Part shown: positions 12,042 to 24,305 of the stretch, one piece after another
How the letters are laid out: every line of letters starts with the position of its first letter
Position numbering within the stretch: position 1 is the first letter of the stretch
Assembly: GCA_950295325.1 (NCBI GenBank)
Contig: OX485805.1
Coordinates: forward strand, 46,524,758-46,588,757
DNA length: 64,000 nt
Origin: Polytrichum commune
Lineage: Eukaryota; Streptophyta; Polytrichopsida; Polytrichales; Polytrichaceae
Direction: 5' to 3'
Notes under the pieces: model-generated
The model's database searches: none
Seen by the model: only the letters and a program-made list of their open reading frames with translations
What the model was told of the DNA's origin: nothing
Made by a program: the position numbers and the translations under genes

Positions 12042-12151
12042 TAGAGAGGGGCTCTAATATTTGGCCCGGTCCCAACATGGGACCGGAGATTTTCATTAAT
12101 TCAGAGGGGTTATTAATTGAGAGGGGATTAGTGAAGAGGGGTTCTACTGTA

Positions 12152-15126
12152 ACACCCATGACTCACCCATCAATACACCCTACTTAGTCAATGACCCAAT
12201 AAATATTTGTTTCACATGCCGGTACTTCAAATGTGCTCTCTACTAGTTCAGCATGGAAAGTCCAAACTCATTCTAGAGTGGATTATGTCATCGTACATGG
12301 TTGTGACGTGTGTTTTTCTTTGATTATCCCATGATGAAAAACATTGGAGAGAGAGACCATGGGTTTAGTCTCACATCTAGGTTTATGGGAAACTAAGGTT
12401 GAGGCATCTATAACCGATAAAAATAAGAGATTTTGCATTTGTTTAGGAGCAGTAATAGCAGGGATTTTTTTTTATAAAAAAATTTAATTTTTTTTCTTGT
12501 AAAGAGAAACAATTTCTAAGGAGAACGCAAATTTTTAATTTTTTTTCCATGAATATGGGAATTTCTATAGATTTCAAAGCGGTAAAGATTAGGGTGCCGC
12601 ATAATCGATCTATAAGTTAGCCCATAACCACTCATCTCAATGCTAATGCTTGGCTATGACAAAATTCTTGTGAGGGCATCGATCACAAGCCGCCACCACC
12701 TAAACCTTATTCATGTTTGCCTAACAAATATAGATTTCATCCATGTCGGCATTACATGACCCTAGTGAGCGGTTAAATAAACTTGGTCGACTATGGATGC
12801 CTTGACCTTACTACAAAGCCACCCGAGTTTTCTTAATGCTTAAATTACAATACACAAAGAGTGGAATCGGGCTATTAAAAATCAGCTTTCTGCTTCTCCA
12901 ACTAAGATGGTGGGGGCCAAGCTAGCTTGCATAGACCAATCCGGGATTTAAGATAGTGCGCTCCATGTGCCTACCCTATTTTAAGCCCTAAAATTCTCTC
13001 AAAATTTGAGAGGTGGAAAGAGGAGATCCCAAAAAGTTTCACCTAACCTTTGAAAAAAACTCCAAAACACAACAAGCTAATGAGCTCTTTGAAAATTTTC
13101 TCAAAGAAGAATCAAACCCACGGTTTTGTCCCACTTTGAAGGACTTTATGAATAACTCTAGAATGTTATCTCAATTTTCAAGAGCATGCCTATAGAATGT
13201 TCTCTCAATTTGCTCAACGGGGGTGACAATCTTGTGATGGTGGTTAGGTAGTGACATACAATGGACACCATAATTTGTGAGTATAATAAGTACTTGTCAC
13301 TTAAAATAAAGGCTTATCACTTTCTCCCAATAGAAAAAAAGGGGCCCGTTCACTAAATGGAGCAAAATGCTCAATGACTTAGAACTCATGCATGACTTGG
13401 AATCAATGTCCTCTTTATAACCATTGAAGGTCATTGAAATAAAATTCTTTCCATATTTCATATACAATCAAGAAGTATTCCATATTATTCACAAGTTCAT
13501 TGGCATTGTCCTCCTAGCTCCATAGGTGGTGAGTCCAAATTCTAATGGATTCCGGCACATATGTGGTGAGTAGTCAAAGAAGGATTGGCAAAGAATTGAA
13601 TATGCAATCACTTGTGTTGAACCGCAAAAGGTTGCTATGACACTTTGTATGAAATGTGGCATAGCGAACCTTTACCAAACAACTATCACCACTTTTCAAT
13701 GTCCGGTTCCTAATTCCTCTCAACCCTATTTTCCTTCCAAAACTAAACGTACAAATCCTCAAAAGGTTACAAGACTACAAGGGACAAAGGGACCAAGGGC
13801 CAACCTAACTAGGTATCCTTGATGTGAACCAAGAGTGCAAAATACACCATTAACTATGGACCTTACACCGAATGTGGTTGCGTCTTGTAGGACTTCACTC
13901 ATGTCAACATTTGACAACACAAAGAGATGGACCGAGAGAACTTTATGTATGTGGAAACAAGTCGAAGCCACATTTTGAGCCTTTCTTGTACCAAGAACAT
14001 AAATTGATCAAACATCCTTCTCATGTACTTTTGTTAAATCCCTTTGCGATGCTTTCATATACATTGTAAGCATCGGACAACTAGAAACTTGGAACTGCTA
14101 GGAGACCAAAGAACCGCCATTGGAAATTATTGTGGACTAGATTTATGCAAGTATTTACCGGTAGTGTACACCGATAGGTGCAATTAAGTTGCTTCTTTAC
14201 CCTTGCAAACTACCTTGGGTCAAAACCATATCATAAGAAGTTATAGCTTTGTTATATTCATCCATATAGAAACTTTAAAAAGCATTGTATTGCTATGATG
14301 GTAAATATTTAAAGTATTGTGGAATGTTGATAAATTAGGATGGGGCAACCTAGTTGCACATATTGGTGTCGTTATGAGTTTTGAAACACTTTAATCATAG
14401 TCATATACATCTCCTCGTCAACCTTATGGGTCCCAAGCGCATGGGTCGTATTCCTTAACACTCGTCTTCTCAAGGATTCTTGACATGTAAAACATAGTGT
14501 AATGGCTGCTTTACATGAGTCAAAACCAATTGGGGACTATAGGTATGGACTATGGGTTTCAAAAAAATTAATAACTAATTGTTTTTCATATTAACCACAT
14601 AATTGTTTTGAATGAAATGTATTTCTTGGTGACCTTAACCCCTAAATCCTTGAGAGATCCAAAATGATCAATTTTTTTATGGTTTTGTTTCGAATGAGAC
14701 ATTTGGCGTTTTTAAAATGGAGGTGAAATTTCTCTCAAAATAAATGAATTTCATTTTGCATCCAATGCCCCAAATTTCATTGGATGTGGACTAAACCTCA
14801 TGATACACTAAGAAATGTGGCAGATGGGAAAACAACACTCATATGTACTTGGAAAGCTATGAAAATTTGCGAGGATTTAGTTTATTTCATGTTTCAAATA
14901 TCTATCGTTGGGATTGGTAAGTGAAGTTTTTGAAGTTACTTAAAAAATACTATTTAAGATTGGATGTAAAACGGAGTCCTACACATTGCAAGGGCTCTCA
15001 AAAATTCACATTTGGTGCAAACATACAAATTTCAAACCTCAAAGTTTCTAAATTTAGTTGGAAATATTGTGCAAAAAGTTTCATCCCAATTGGGTCTCAT
15101 CTTGTCATCCATTTCATGATCTCAGC
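12152..15126. other. No gene recognised
   Basis: About 3 kb of AT-rich DNA. Frames of 60-78 codons exist (for example 13013-13195, 14921-15157), but none has a domain, a paired frame or a coding-like composition. Confidence 0.5.
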
Positions 15127-15379
15127 ATTGACTAATTTCCAATTTTTTGATAATTAGTGTTAGAAGATATGTTGGAATTCTCCTTATATCATTACTATTT
15201 TATTCGTTCATATCCTTACTAACACTAAATTCAAACTTGTAACTTCCACATATTACCATAGTTGATATTTAGTGTTTGAGTTTACAGTTAATGTTACTTA
15301 CTTTCATAGAGTTATTGATATTTAGTGTATGCGTTCATATTTAGTGTATCAAACACTAAATATCCTATTTAGTGTAGCT
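15127..15379 (-). mobile_element. Element G copy 1 (MITE, one end missing)
   Basis: Read on the minus strand from 15379, CTACACTAAATAGGATATTT matches the terminus of G copy 2 (62121-62445) and the terminus of element H. Homology to copy 2 stops near 15127 without a recognisable second end, so this copy is probably truncated. Confidence 0.6.
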
Positions 15380-15980
15380 AGTATAAGAACTTGATAACCA
15401 ACCAACAATGATTGGTTCCAACATGACCGAAGATTTATGGCATTGTATTTACATGAATTTTTTGAGCATCAAAATGCATTTCAACTTGATTCAACCCTTC
15501 GACTAATGTTGGTGACAAGATGCATCCTATAATCAGACCACATGCCATGCCCTGCCAACGGGCATTGTTGTGACTGCCGTTGGCATGCATGAATGTGACC
15601 TTTGGAGGCATTGGAAGAACAAGGGAGAGAGAAGGTGATGGTCACTCTACACATCATTCATACTTCAATGTACTGAAAGGAGTAGATAAATAGATAGATA
15701 TACATACAAATGGGTTTAATGCCGGCTTCATGTGGAAGCAAACATAAGTGAAGAGCCCCTTTATCCCAACTTGTGGTCAAGGGAGGGCTCTATGTAAGGG
15801 CACATCTATTTTTGATTCATTTTTAAATACTTGACAAATTTTGAGGCGTTTTTTTAAATTTTAAATTTACTATAATAGTGAGTCCAGGCCAGTAGGGCGA
15901 ATATAGACATGCGTAGCTTTGTCAACTGTTTCATATTATCATATAGCATTAGTACATTCAAACTCGACGGCAGTGTCTAA

Positions 15981-16508
15981 GGGCCGGTTTAGACTTGGAG
16001 TCAAGGCTCAAAAATGGGTTGGGGTGAAAGAAATCCACTCCTCTCATTGGTAGAGAGGCTGGGACTCACCTCTTCAAGTTTACACCATGAGTTGGGGCCA
16101 ATTAACAAATAAATTATTTTATTCATCATGACAATGGCCTCAAGCCTTGGAAAAGAGAGCTCCCAACCTTGTGGACTCTTTTCCTCTAGTAGAGGCCATT
16201 GTCATAGCTTTTATTTGCTTGTAGTAGTTTATTCTTTGAGCATTGAATAGGAGGGGAGACATTCTAAATTTATTATACTTGAATCATTATCCATATAATA
16301 GTTCATGAGTACGTTGGAACCTCTCATAACCCTCTCATAATTGTAGCCTCCAAATGGCCCCAACCCCACCTAAATAGGTTTACACATGAAAGCAATGAAT
16401 GAAGTTAAGTTACTTTCTAATTAATGACCTTGGGGGCCCATTTGCATGCCACATGGGACATATTGGCCTTCGTTCACAATGGCCTTGACCCCAAGTCTAA
16501 ACAGGCCC
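15981..16508. mobile_element. Element O: Harbinger-like MITE (528 bp)
   Basis: Left end GGGCCGGTTTAGACTTGGAG and right end, on the minus strand, GGGCCTGTTTAGACTTGGGG are inverted repeats flanked by TAA (15978-15980, 16509-16511). This is a typical PIF/Harbinger (Tourist-like) layout. No transposase is encoded. Confidence 0.85.
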
Positions 16509-16511
16509 TAA

Positions 16512-17757
16512 GCCATGAGTCCTGCCACACGGACTGATGAATACCTGGAATACATAACGCGTCACACCGCACAGTGGAGAAGTTGTGGAACGGTGGTTTA
16601 CATTCACGATGTCTTCGAAGCGTGGTTGTCCTGCCCATTCTTTGGCGGGAGAGTTTCATCGGATTCCCAAACGCGACGACCTCAATGCGATGACTTTCAA
16701 TAAACCAAAAAATAGCATCAAAACGTTTTGAGATATTCTAAAAAAATGTTTTATAATGCCGCCTTTGACCTCTAGAATATAAAAAATGCAACACTAGCTC
16801 CACGACAACGAACTTCGATCACGGTCATGCCAATAACAAAATCTAGACATGATTTCTATTCATGATTGAATGCGAGCATGCACATTATCATCCATAACCG
16901 AGAACGATGTCATATGCTGATCACCGCGCCTGGCTATGAAAGCGCACCTATTGCCATGCCATCGATTGCAGTAGGCACCCACCACCTTACCTCGCCGTGA
17001 CAAAGCTCCCCTCGCATTCATCACGTAGTTCATAAATTGCTCGAAATGATGAGGAAGGCAGCTTTCCGGTGCACGAGTGGGTGATATGATATGCACTCTT
17101 GCAGATCAATCAGGTGGCGGATCACGTTATGCACCGCAATAAGTGAGCTGCTCGACTCCTCTCATGGATGGATAGGTTGCAGTTATGGCTACCTGTTCAC
17201 AAACAACGGAGGCTTCTTCGTCTCCTTGTGGTTGAGTATTGAGATTAGTTTACAGGAAGGCCAACCTGACACAGTGCAAAAGCTAGCGGTTCATTGCAGA
17301 GGTTCTTCGACTGCAGGATCGAATGTAACTGATATGCAATGTGGCAGATCAATCAGGTCACCGGAGGAGCTGATCGATGCTCCACTTACTATCGTGGCCA
17401 GCTGGTACTACGTGATGAAATTATTATAATAATTGCTCAACATGAAAGTGGTGCGTGCAACGTCAACTCACGCTGAACAGATTGTCCTCCTCTTCGATCG
17501 AATGAAGTTCCGTGATCGGACAGTGACAAATTTAAAATTGTTGCTTTCGCAGTGATCTAGTGTCACGGCAACGGCGTTGCCATAATTTGGCTTCGCCATC
17601 GATCCATGCGGCACACAACGTACAAGCGCTTGGTTTCGAGGTGTACCAGATTTTAGGTCGGATTTTGCAACAAACCAGTTACATTCGCTCATTGTTGGAA
17701 GTTGGGTTGGGAGTCGTTTTGATGGCAACCCGAGCTCTTGTGTAGTGCATCAATTTT
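16512..17757. other. Higher-GC segment without a recognised gene
   Basis: GC and CpG content rise abruptly after element O. Frames include 112 codons at 17091-17429 (plus) and 86 codons at 17468-17728 (minus), neither with a known motif. It could be an exonic or promoter remnant. Confidence 0.4.
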
Positions 17758-18235
17758 GTGCTGCAACCACGTAGAAGATATTTTGGGTGTGTTTGAGATC
17801 ATGCTCTTGCAGGGAAAAAAACCGTGTACCAAAATTGGGGCGGCAATCACTATATTACTTGCAGGGGTCTTCGGTAAATTACAATGTTCTGGAGCCGATT
17901 ATGTATTCAAATATATATGTGTATAGTTAGATAGATAGATAGATATTGAAGGAGAACTCAAGATGTAAAGAGAGAAAATCAACACTTTTTGATATTCATG
18001 TTTGTGTTGCAATCATGTGTTTTTAACATTTTGGGTGTCTTTGGAACCATGAACTTGGAGGGGAAAACTGTGTATCAAATTTGGGGCAACAACTATTATG
18101 TTGTTTGTGAGGGTCCTCGGATAATAACTATGTTTTGATCATGCATTTATTAGATGTTATTATATATGAAGTATACAAGATGTTGGAGGAGAACTCAGAT
18201 TGTAAAGAGGGAAAATCAACAAATTGGTAAAAATA
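17758..18235 (+). repeat. Tandem duplication, two units of about 246 bp
   Basis: GTGCTGCAACCACGTAGAAG at 17758 and GTGTTGCAATCATGTG at 18004 start two similar units that both run through TTTTGGGTGT, CAAA(A)TTGGGGC, GGAGAACTCA and GGGAAAATCAACA. The units are diverged, so the duplication is not recent. A GATA microsatellite sits in the first unit. Confidence 0.65.
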
Positions 18236-18745
18236 CATTATTGCATGTGAGTTTATACAATACTAATCATTATCTTGAATAAGAACGAAGCCTCTCAATG
18301 AGGCTATGTGCAATTTTGATTTTATATATTATTCAACTTTAACTAATTATTTTGAAAACCTATCTTTATTTATTTAGACTAATTATTTTCTAACTGATTT
18401 TGTTTTAATTCTCACTAGACATCCACATTGATAGTTTTTAGTTCATAACAGTATTGGATATTCCATAGTAAGGTTGCAATATTGTCGATATGTTGTAGGC
18501 GGGTTACTAGTTGGGCAAGAACTTGCGGTGCCTCCACAAACTCATCCATGAGGAAGACAAAAACGCAATGACCTATTCAACAACCTAACGGACTATTCTT
18601 TGAGAATTTGATTATGAAAATATCAGATAGACTGTAAATTGCTCGACTGGGGTCTAACTTGAATGAATTAGTCCTTAGCATGCATGAAACTTTTTTTTAT
18701 TGGATCCTCTTCATCCATGGATGGATTAGTTTACATAAGGTATAT

Positions 18746-19002
18746 GTCACTATATTCGTTAATTTGGGACTTTTTTGGCATTTTGAGACAGTTACATATA
18801 TAAGAACATGGATAATATCACACAGATATTGAAGAATGTTGTAAGATGCAAATACTTTGAAGCAGGTATTCATATCAAGAACCCAATTAAGAACTCATAT
18901 CAAGATGGTTTAGGTAGGACGACCCAAATATTAGACCATGTTGTTGTGGTCCATATATTAATTTGAGACAAGAGAAAGTCTCAAATTAACGAATATAGTG
19001 AC
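18746..19002. mobile_element. Element R: 257-bp MITE
   Basis: GTCACTATATTCGTTAATTT at 18746 and its complement ending at 19002 form a 28-bp inverted repeat with one mismatch. Flanks GGTATAT and GGTATTT hint at an imperfect 8-bp duplication, but the superfamily is not settled. Confidence 0.7.
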
Positions 19003-19512
19003 TGGTATTTGGTGTGTGGTTAGGTGAGGATCAAAGAACAAACACAGGTTAGAAAAGATTAAACTGCGTCTTCAAATTTTACTAACTTCCCCATACTCAA
19101 TAGTGAACACACTTGGGGGACCATTATACTCAATTTCCGATCACCATAACTAAAGAAGGGGAGATCCGATTCTTGCTGATGCAACGTAAGTCTCCTTGTG
19201 TCAAACTAATCGGCAGAAGTTGGAAAACATGAACAATGAACCGAAAAACAACCACATACATTAGATGCCATGAACAGCAAGCCATCAAGTGCCGAAAGAT
19301 GGGACTCTTCCTGGCCACCAACACGAGAACAACATGTGGCAAAATTTCTTTGCAAAAATGGGTTTAATTGCATACGGAACCAGTCGTTACGGCAGCGGGA
19401 ACGGGCGCATGATCGTCACAAGGTGAAGGTGAGAGGAGCCTGTCATGTAGCATGGGCAGATTGTTCACGTACGTAACTTACATACAATATTGTAAGGTGT
19501 AGGATTCGCCTA

Positions 19513-20183
19513 TCTTCGACTTTTGATTGAGCAAGACGGGAGAACCGCTGCGCGCCACTCTCACGCCGCAGCGCCAGAGATGCGCAACGCAAGTCGGGTC
19601 GCTGCGACGTTGGGGTTCGTACATGATAATAATGAGGTGTGGCTAACTTATAAACATCAGAGTCAGTGGTGGTCAGCGTGACGACGCTGTTCGTGCAGTT
19701 GAGGTAGAGTGGATGGAACCGATGCATGGGGGAGAACCCATCCTCGATTTCGATTGACCAAGACGGGAGAACCGCTGCTCGCCACTCTCACGCCGCAGTG
19801 CTAGAGATGCGCAATGCAATAAGAAACTAGCGCGTGTCGTTGGGGTTTGTACATGATGATAATGAGGTGTTGCTAACTTATAAACATCAGAGTCATTGGT
19901 GGTCAGCGTGACGACGCTGTTCGTGCAGTTGAGCTAGAGTGGATGGAACCGATGCATGGGGGAGAACCCATCTTCGATTTTGATTGACCAAGACGGGAGA
20001 ACCGCTGCTCGCCACTCTCACGCCGCAGTGCTAGAGATGCGCAATGCAATAAGAATCTAGCGCGTGTCGTTGGGGTTTGTACATGACGATAATGAGGTGT
20101 TGCTAACTTATAAGCATCAGAGTCATTGGTGCTCAGCGTGACAACGCTGTTCGTGCAGTTGAGGTAGAGTGGATGGGACCGAT
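19513..20183 (+). repeat. Tandem repeat, three units of about 230 bp, GC-rich
   Basis: Units begin near 19513, 19741 and 19971 and share GATTGACCAAGACGGGAGAA, CACTCTCACGCCGCAG, GACGACGCTGTTCGTGCAG and GATGCATGGGG. Unit 1 is about 228 bp and more diverged. The array ends exactly where an element C copy begins. The open frames seen on the minus strand merely repeat with the unit. Confidence 0.85.
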
Positions 20184-20645
20184 GCATGGGGAGAACCAGC
20201 CGCGAGCTACGGATCAGTGATCGGGGAGATTTATGGGCATAATCGGTTGAGATCCTAGTGTTTGCAAGTCCAACCGGTCACATGTTGACATACTTCGGCT
20301 TTCCTATATTAATTTGAGGTATATTCCATGAATTCCTCTAAAGTGATCGGTAGTTCTCCTGAAGTCTTGAACTTCAACCGGTTATTTCTCAAACTCAACC
20401 GGTTCATCTGAAACTAACTGCCGGTTCTCCCCGATCTTAGCTACGGATGAACCGGTGGAGTTTGAGAAACAACCGGTTGAAGATCACCAAGACTTGAGGG
20501 CAGTTTACCCATCATTGTTGAGGAATCTATCGAACATACCTCAAATTCATGAAGAAAACACCAATGGATGTCAACGTAAAACCGGTTGAACTTGGAAATC
20601 ACTGGGATCTCGACCGACTATGCCCAAAAATCTCCCCGAACACTT
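20184..20645 (-). mobile_element. Element C copy 2, minus orientation, interrupted by C copy 3
   Basis: The flanks of the inner copy join into one minus-oriented C element: GGGGAGAACCAGCC at the left, then GATGAACCGGTGGAGTTTGA, ending with CCCAAAAATCTCCCC. It is split at CTACGGAT by a second C element. Confidence 0.75.
20215..20440 (+). mobile_element. Element C copy 3 (226 bp) inserted into C copy 2
   Basis: An exact 8-bp duplication CTACGGAT flanks it (20207-20214, 20441-20448). Ends are CAGTGATCGGGGAG and, on the minus strand, CTAAGATCGGGGAG. CAGTG-type ends and an 8-bp TSD indicate a nonautonomous hAT element. Confidence 0.9.
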
Positions 20646-20937
20646 CGTGGAGCGGCCGAATTAGTGTGTCATGAGTTGCCTACCCTTGTGGTGGCGAACG
20701 CACCATGCGTCACAAAAGCACTGTGAACACCACGTACACTGAGGATTGATAGGCACCCTTCTTGTTAAGACTTGTAGGAGTTAGAGGAGCAATGCATTTA
20801 ACCAAAGCATCAATGGAACTAGAAATTCTTATAAAATCTAATCCACCATAGCCTCCCTCTTAAAGGTTTAAAAAATCACTAAACAAAACTTGGAAAACAA
20901 GAAAGAATCAGTGACCTTACCTGACAATGCCGTGGGG

Positions 20938-21381
20938 CAGGGAATAAACTTCCTCTATAAATGTTACACCTATAAGTGTTAACCCTCTCTAAATATTAAC
21001 TTTCTTCTACTCCCACATATTGCACACTATAAATGTTAAACGTGTTAACTGTTAACAAAATGGTACTCCCTTCTTTGTAAATTTGACTCTATAAATGTTA
21101 ACGAATGAAATACAACCATAATATGGATCTCACCAAAGAACCATTGATTCATACTTCACCCGTGATTTGTAAACTTGATATTGAATAAAGTTTTGATTGG
21201 GTTTGCAATTTTATGAATGGTATTCTCTCACAAGGACTCTTCACAATTGCTTATATTTATAAATGTTAATTTTTGTATATTGCTCAAAAAAGTAAATTGT
21301 TAATTGTTAATTGTTAACACCTAGCTATAAATGTTAATTTTGATCCACTCCCAAGGGTTAACATTTATAGAGGGTAGACTG
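20938..21381. mobile_element. Element M: pogo-like MITE
   Basis: The right end read on the minus strand is CAGTCTACCCTCTATAAATG, with TA after it. The left end CAGGGAATAAACTTCCTCTA also runs into TATAAATGTTA. The word CTATAAATGTTAA is reiterated along both halves, as in L-inner's subterminal motifs. The left TSD is not clean. Confidence 0.55.
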
Positions 21382-21383
21382 TA

Positions 21384-23893
21384 CATGCAATAAGGGGTAT
21401 TGATAGAGGGACTATGGAGTAATGAGCATATTCATGTGGTATTATTACATGAATAATCTTGATGAATGTCTCATGTATTATTATTATTGAAATTCCAATC
21501 TCTTAATTTTTTTTCGAAACTTACTTTGAAACATTGAAGGGGACCTTATTTTGTTAGCGCACCCCCCCCCCCAATTTTGACAACACCTAAGCCCCCTTAC
21601 CGCACCATAGAGTCCATCATTCAAAAGGAGGGCACTAGATGTCTACCATGTAGTTGTGTGGGGGTGGGGGGGCACTCATCTTTGAGAGTCGAAATCAAGT
21701 GCATGCACGACCTCTTTTTAAAAACTCCTATGTACCAAAAAAATATTTAAAATAAAAAAAGAGACTATACATACAAATCATAGACTGCAAAATGGTCACA
21801 TGTAAGTAAATAGAAAATTTGAAGTCCTAGAGTGAAATGCCTCAATTACATGTACAAAGTGTAAGATTTTACTAAAAGAACTGACAATCCTTGGATGTAT
21901 CCTTATAAATCACTTTAGATTGATAAAGTCATTAAAGTATGACGTTGGGGGATGACAAGTATTTCCTTATGGATTAACACACGTGAATTCTTGGAGGATA
22001 TAAGGTATATTTGGATGAAATGAACTCCTCTTGTATGAAACCCTAGGGGTGTCTTAGGGTAAACTTACCTCCTCCTTGCAAATTTATAGTACCTCATTTA
22101 TTGTACAAAGCTAAGTGGAACAATACCCCTCCCAAATACATACTTTGTATGCCAAATTCTAATCAAATACCTCTCTGTACACCCATGTGTTACCGTACAA
22201 GCTACATTGAATCCCCCACCCTGCGAGTATGTGTCAAGGGCACATCTTGAACAATGTAAGGTTAATGAGCTCAAATTCATATCAATGAAAATATGGTTGA
22301 ATGTTTTTCTTCGTCTTTCCTTTTTCACTTACATACTCCTTTTAACCATATGGGGTTAAGTATGTGGCCCCGTCGTGGGTATTTTCCACTCCACAAACGA
22401 TTTTGATTGTTGGACAAACCGAGAATTGTCTCATTCAATTAGTAGTTGCAGATCACTTAGTTCTACCAGTTCAAGTGTCAAAATCAGAGTTAAGATGCAA
22501 GAGGTATAACAGGTCAAATTGGAAGACTTGCTGCTCTTTAAACAATCACATAAGCTCTCCCAAATTTGTTAAGAATTGAACAATTTGGGTCCAGAATTCA
22601 ATCTCAATGTAACACATGTCTTCTTGCTGTCCATTTCTTGGCTACAGACGTTGCCAATCACCACTGAAACACAGGTGTTCAATTCAGAAATATGACCACA
22701 TAAGGCCCACAGACCTTATTCTGTTTGTGAAGATTATGTGCAGTTTTTTACTTTTCTGGACATTTCTGTTGTTGATATACAGAACTTAGATGCTACTATT
22801 TGGCGGCATAATCGACAATTTTGTGGGTTGATGTGTGAACCTGATATTTCCATGGATTGAACGTGCTCTTAGATTGCATGGGCCAGAATTTTTGGGGGGG
22901 GTTTTTAAAATCATCATCACTGTAGACAACGAAGAGCATACATCAACTACCAAAAATCCCGAATTCCAACAACAAAGTCTTAAAAGGCCAAGTCATATAC
23001 CGATGCCGATGGTCGCCTTGTGAAATTGTGTTCTGTTTGCCACTAAGTTAGGAGAAGTCAAGAAATAAGAAACAAAAACACAAAAAAACTCTATTAGGTC
23101 ATCCAGTGTATGATGTCAGGTAGATGGTGCTAAAACCAACAGTCTGGATCCCAGGGCCCACCCCGAACCAACATCCTGAAATCTTGTACAATAATAAGTA
23201 CATAAATACATATTGAATATGAGAATGTCATCACCTTCAACATCAGGTTTCTGTGTTGATTTTTTGAGTCATCCATCCAGTAAAACTTTGAACACTTCTA
23301 ACTTTTGCATGCGAGAATTCAAATATGATATACTCTGGTTCATTGGAATCCCGTGTCAATTGCTCACAAAAACTTTTTCGCAAGTGTAATAATAGTATCT
23401 ATGCTCAGCACCTGAAGTGTTGGTTTCAGCACAACCTACCTTATGCCTCTGAACGTGAAACGATTCCAATCTCCTAAGTTTTCAAAATGATTTTTCGTCA
23501 ACTGCGTGGAAACTCTACCCAATTCTACTGACAAGCTCTATGATACGGAGAGAGACAAGGCTTTTCAGAGACTGAGAAGGTACTCTGAAGATGTCAGTTG
23601 TCGACCTACAAAGCTCTGAACCCTCTTGCAGGACCTAGCAGCATATTGAGAAGGAATGTGCTTGCCACTTGGAAATGTGTGAGGCAACTTGCCACTAGCT
23701 TTAACACCATCATGCACCTTGGGGCAAGAAATGGCGGCGATTTTGCAATGGCGTACAGTACCATTGCCACATCACCGAGTGAAAAAATTGAAGATGAGGT
23801 TGACAATTTCCAGCATTGAGTGAGGTCCCATGTGTGGCCAATGATTGATTTGAGTCATATAATGGACACGCAATACTACTTCAAGGATCATGT
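21384..23893. other. No gene recognised
   Basis: Contains C11 at 21562-21572, G8 at 22894-22901 and a diverged N repeat around 22570-22730. Short frames (73 codons at 23598-23819) lack recognisable features. Confidence 0.5.
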
Positions 23894-23901
23894 GGTCCTA
23901 C

Positions 23902-24126
23902 CAGTGCCCGGGAAGTTTTTGGGCATAGTCGGTCAAGATCCTAGTGATTCTAAATCCAACCGGTTACAAGTTAACATCTTCCGGTTTTGCTTTATTCATT
24001 TGAAGTATATTCTCTAGATTCCTCTAAAATGATTGGTAATTCTCCTGAAGTCTCCAACTTCAACCGGTTATTTCTCAAACTCAACCGGTTCATCTGTAAC
24101 TAGCTGTCAATTCTCCCCGTTCAATG
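23902..24126 (+). mobile_element. Element C copy 4 (225 bp, hAT-like)
   Basis: An exact 8-bp duplication GGTCCTAC is present (23894-23901, 24127-24134). Ends are CAGTGCCCGGGAAG and, on the minus strand, CATTGAACGGGGAG. The body aligns with copy 1 base for base over long stretches. Confidence 0.9.
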
Positions 24127-24305
24127 GGTCCTACTACTGGGTCCCATGCACTATGTAGATGTGGTTTTCCGATCTACAAATGAGCGGTAAGACAACCGTG
24201 CAAAAAGCTTATCAAAAATCACTAATAATGCCTCCAACTTTCAGGAAGTTCTTTCAAAATTGTTGTATAAGAATAATGTTCACAAAATCTTGTATCTAAG
24301 AATTC

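Larger units (their letters stand above)
10817..12149. mobile_element. L-outer: short pogo/mariner-type MITE interrupted by L-inner
   Basis: The left end CAGTAGAACCCCTCTTAATT and the right end, read on the minus strand, CAGTAGAACCCCTCTTCACT are near-identical inverted repeats flanked by TA (10815-10816, 12150-12151). Without L-inner the element would be about 175 bp. Both arms hold AATTAAGAGGGG-type repeats and a GGCCCGGAGATTTT-like block. CAGTNGAACC ends are typical of pogo-class elements. Confidence 0.85.

Noticed and set aside
16531-16560. Hammerhead ribozyme (retrozyme) because of CTGATGA
   Set aside because: No GAAA core or complementary stems in the right places nearby.
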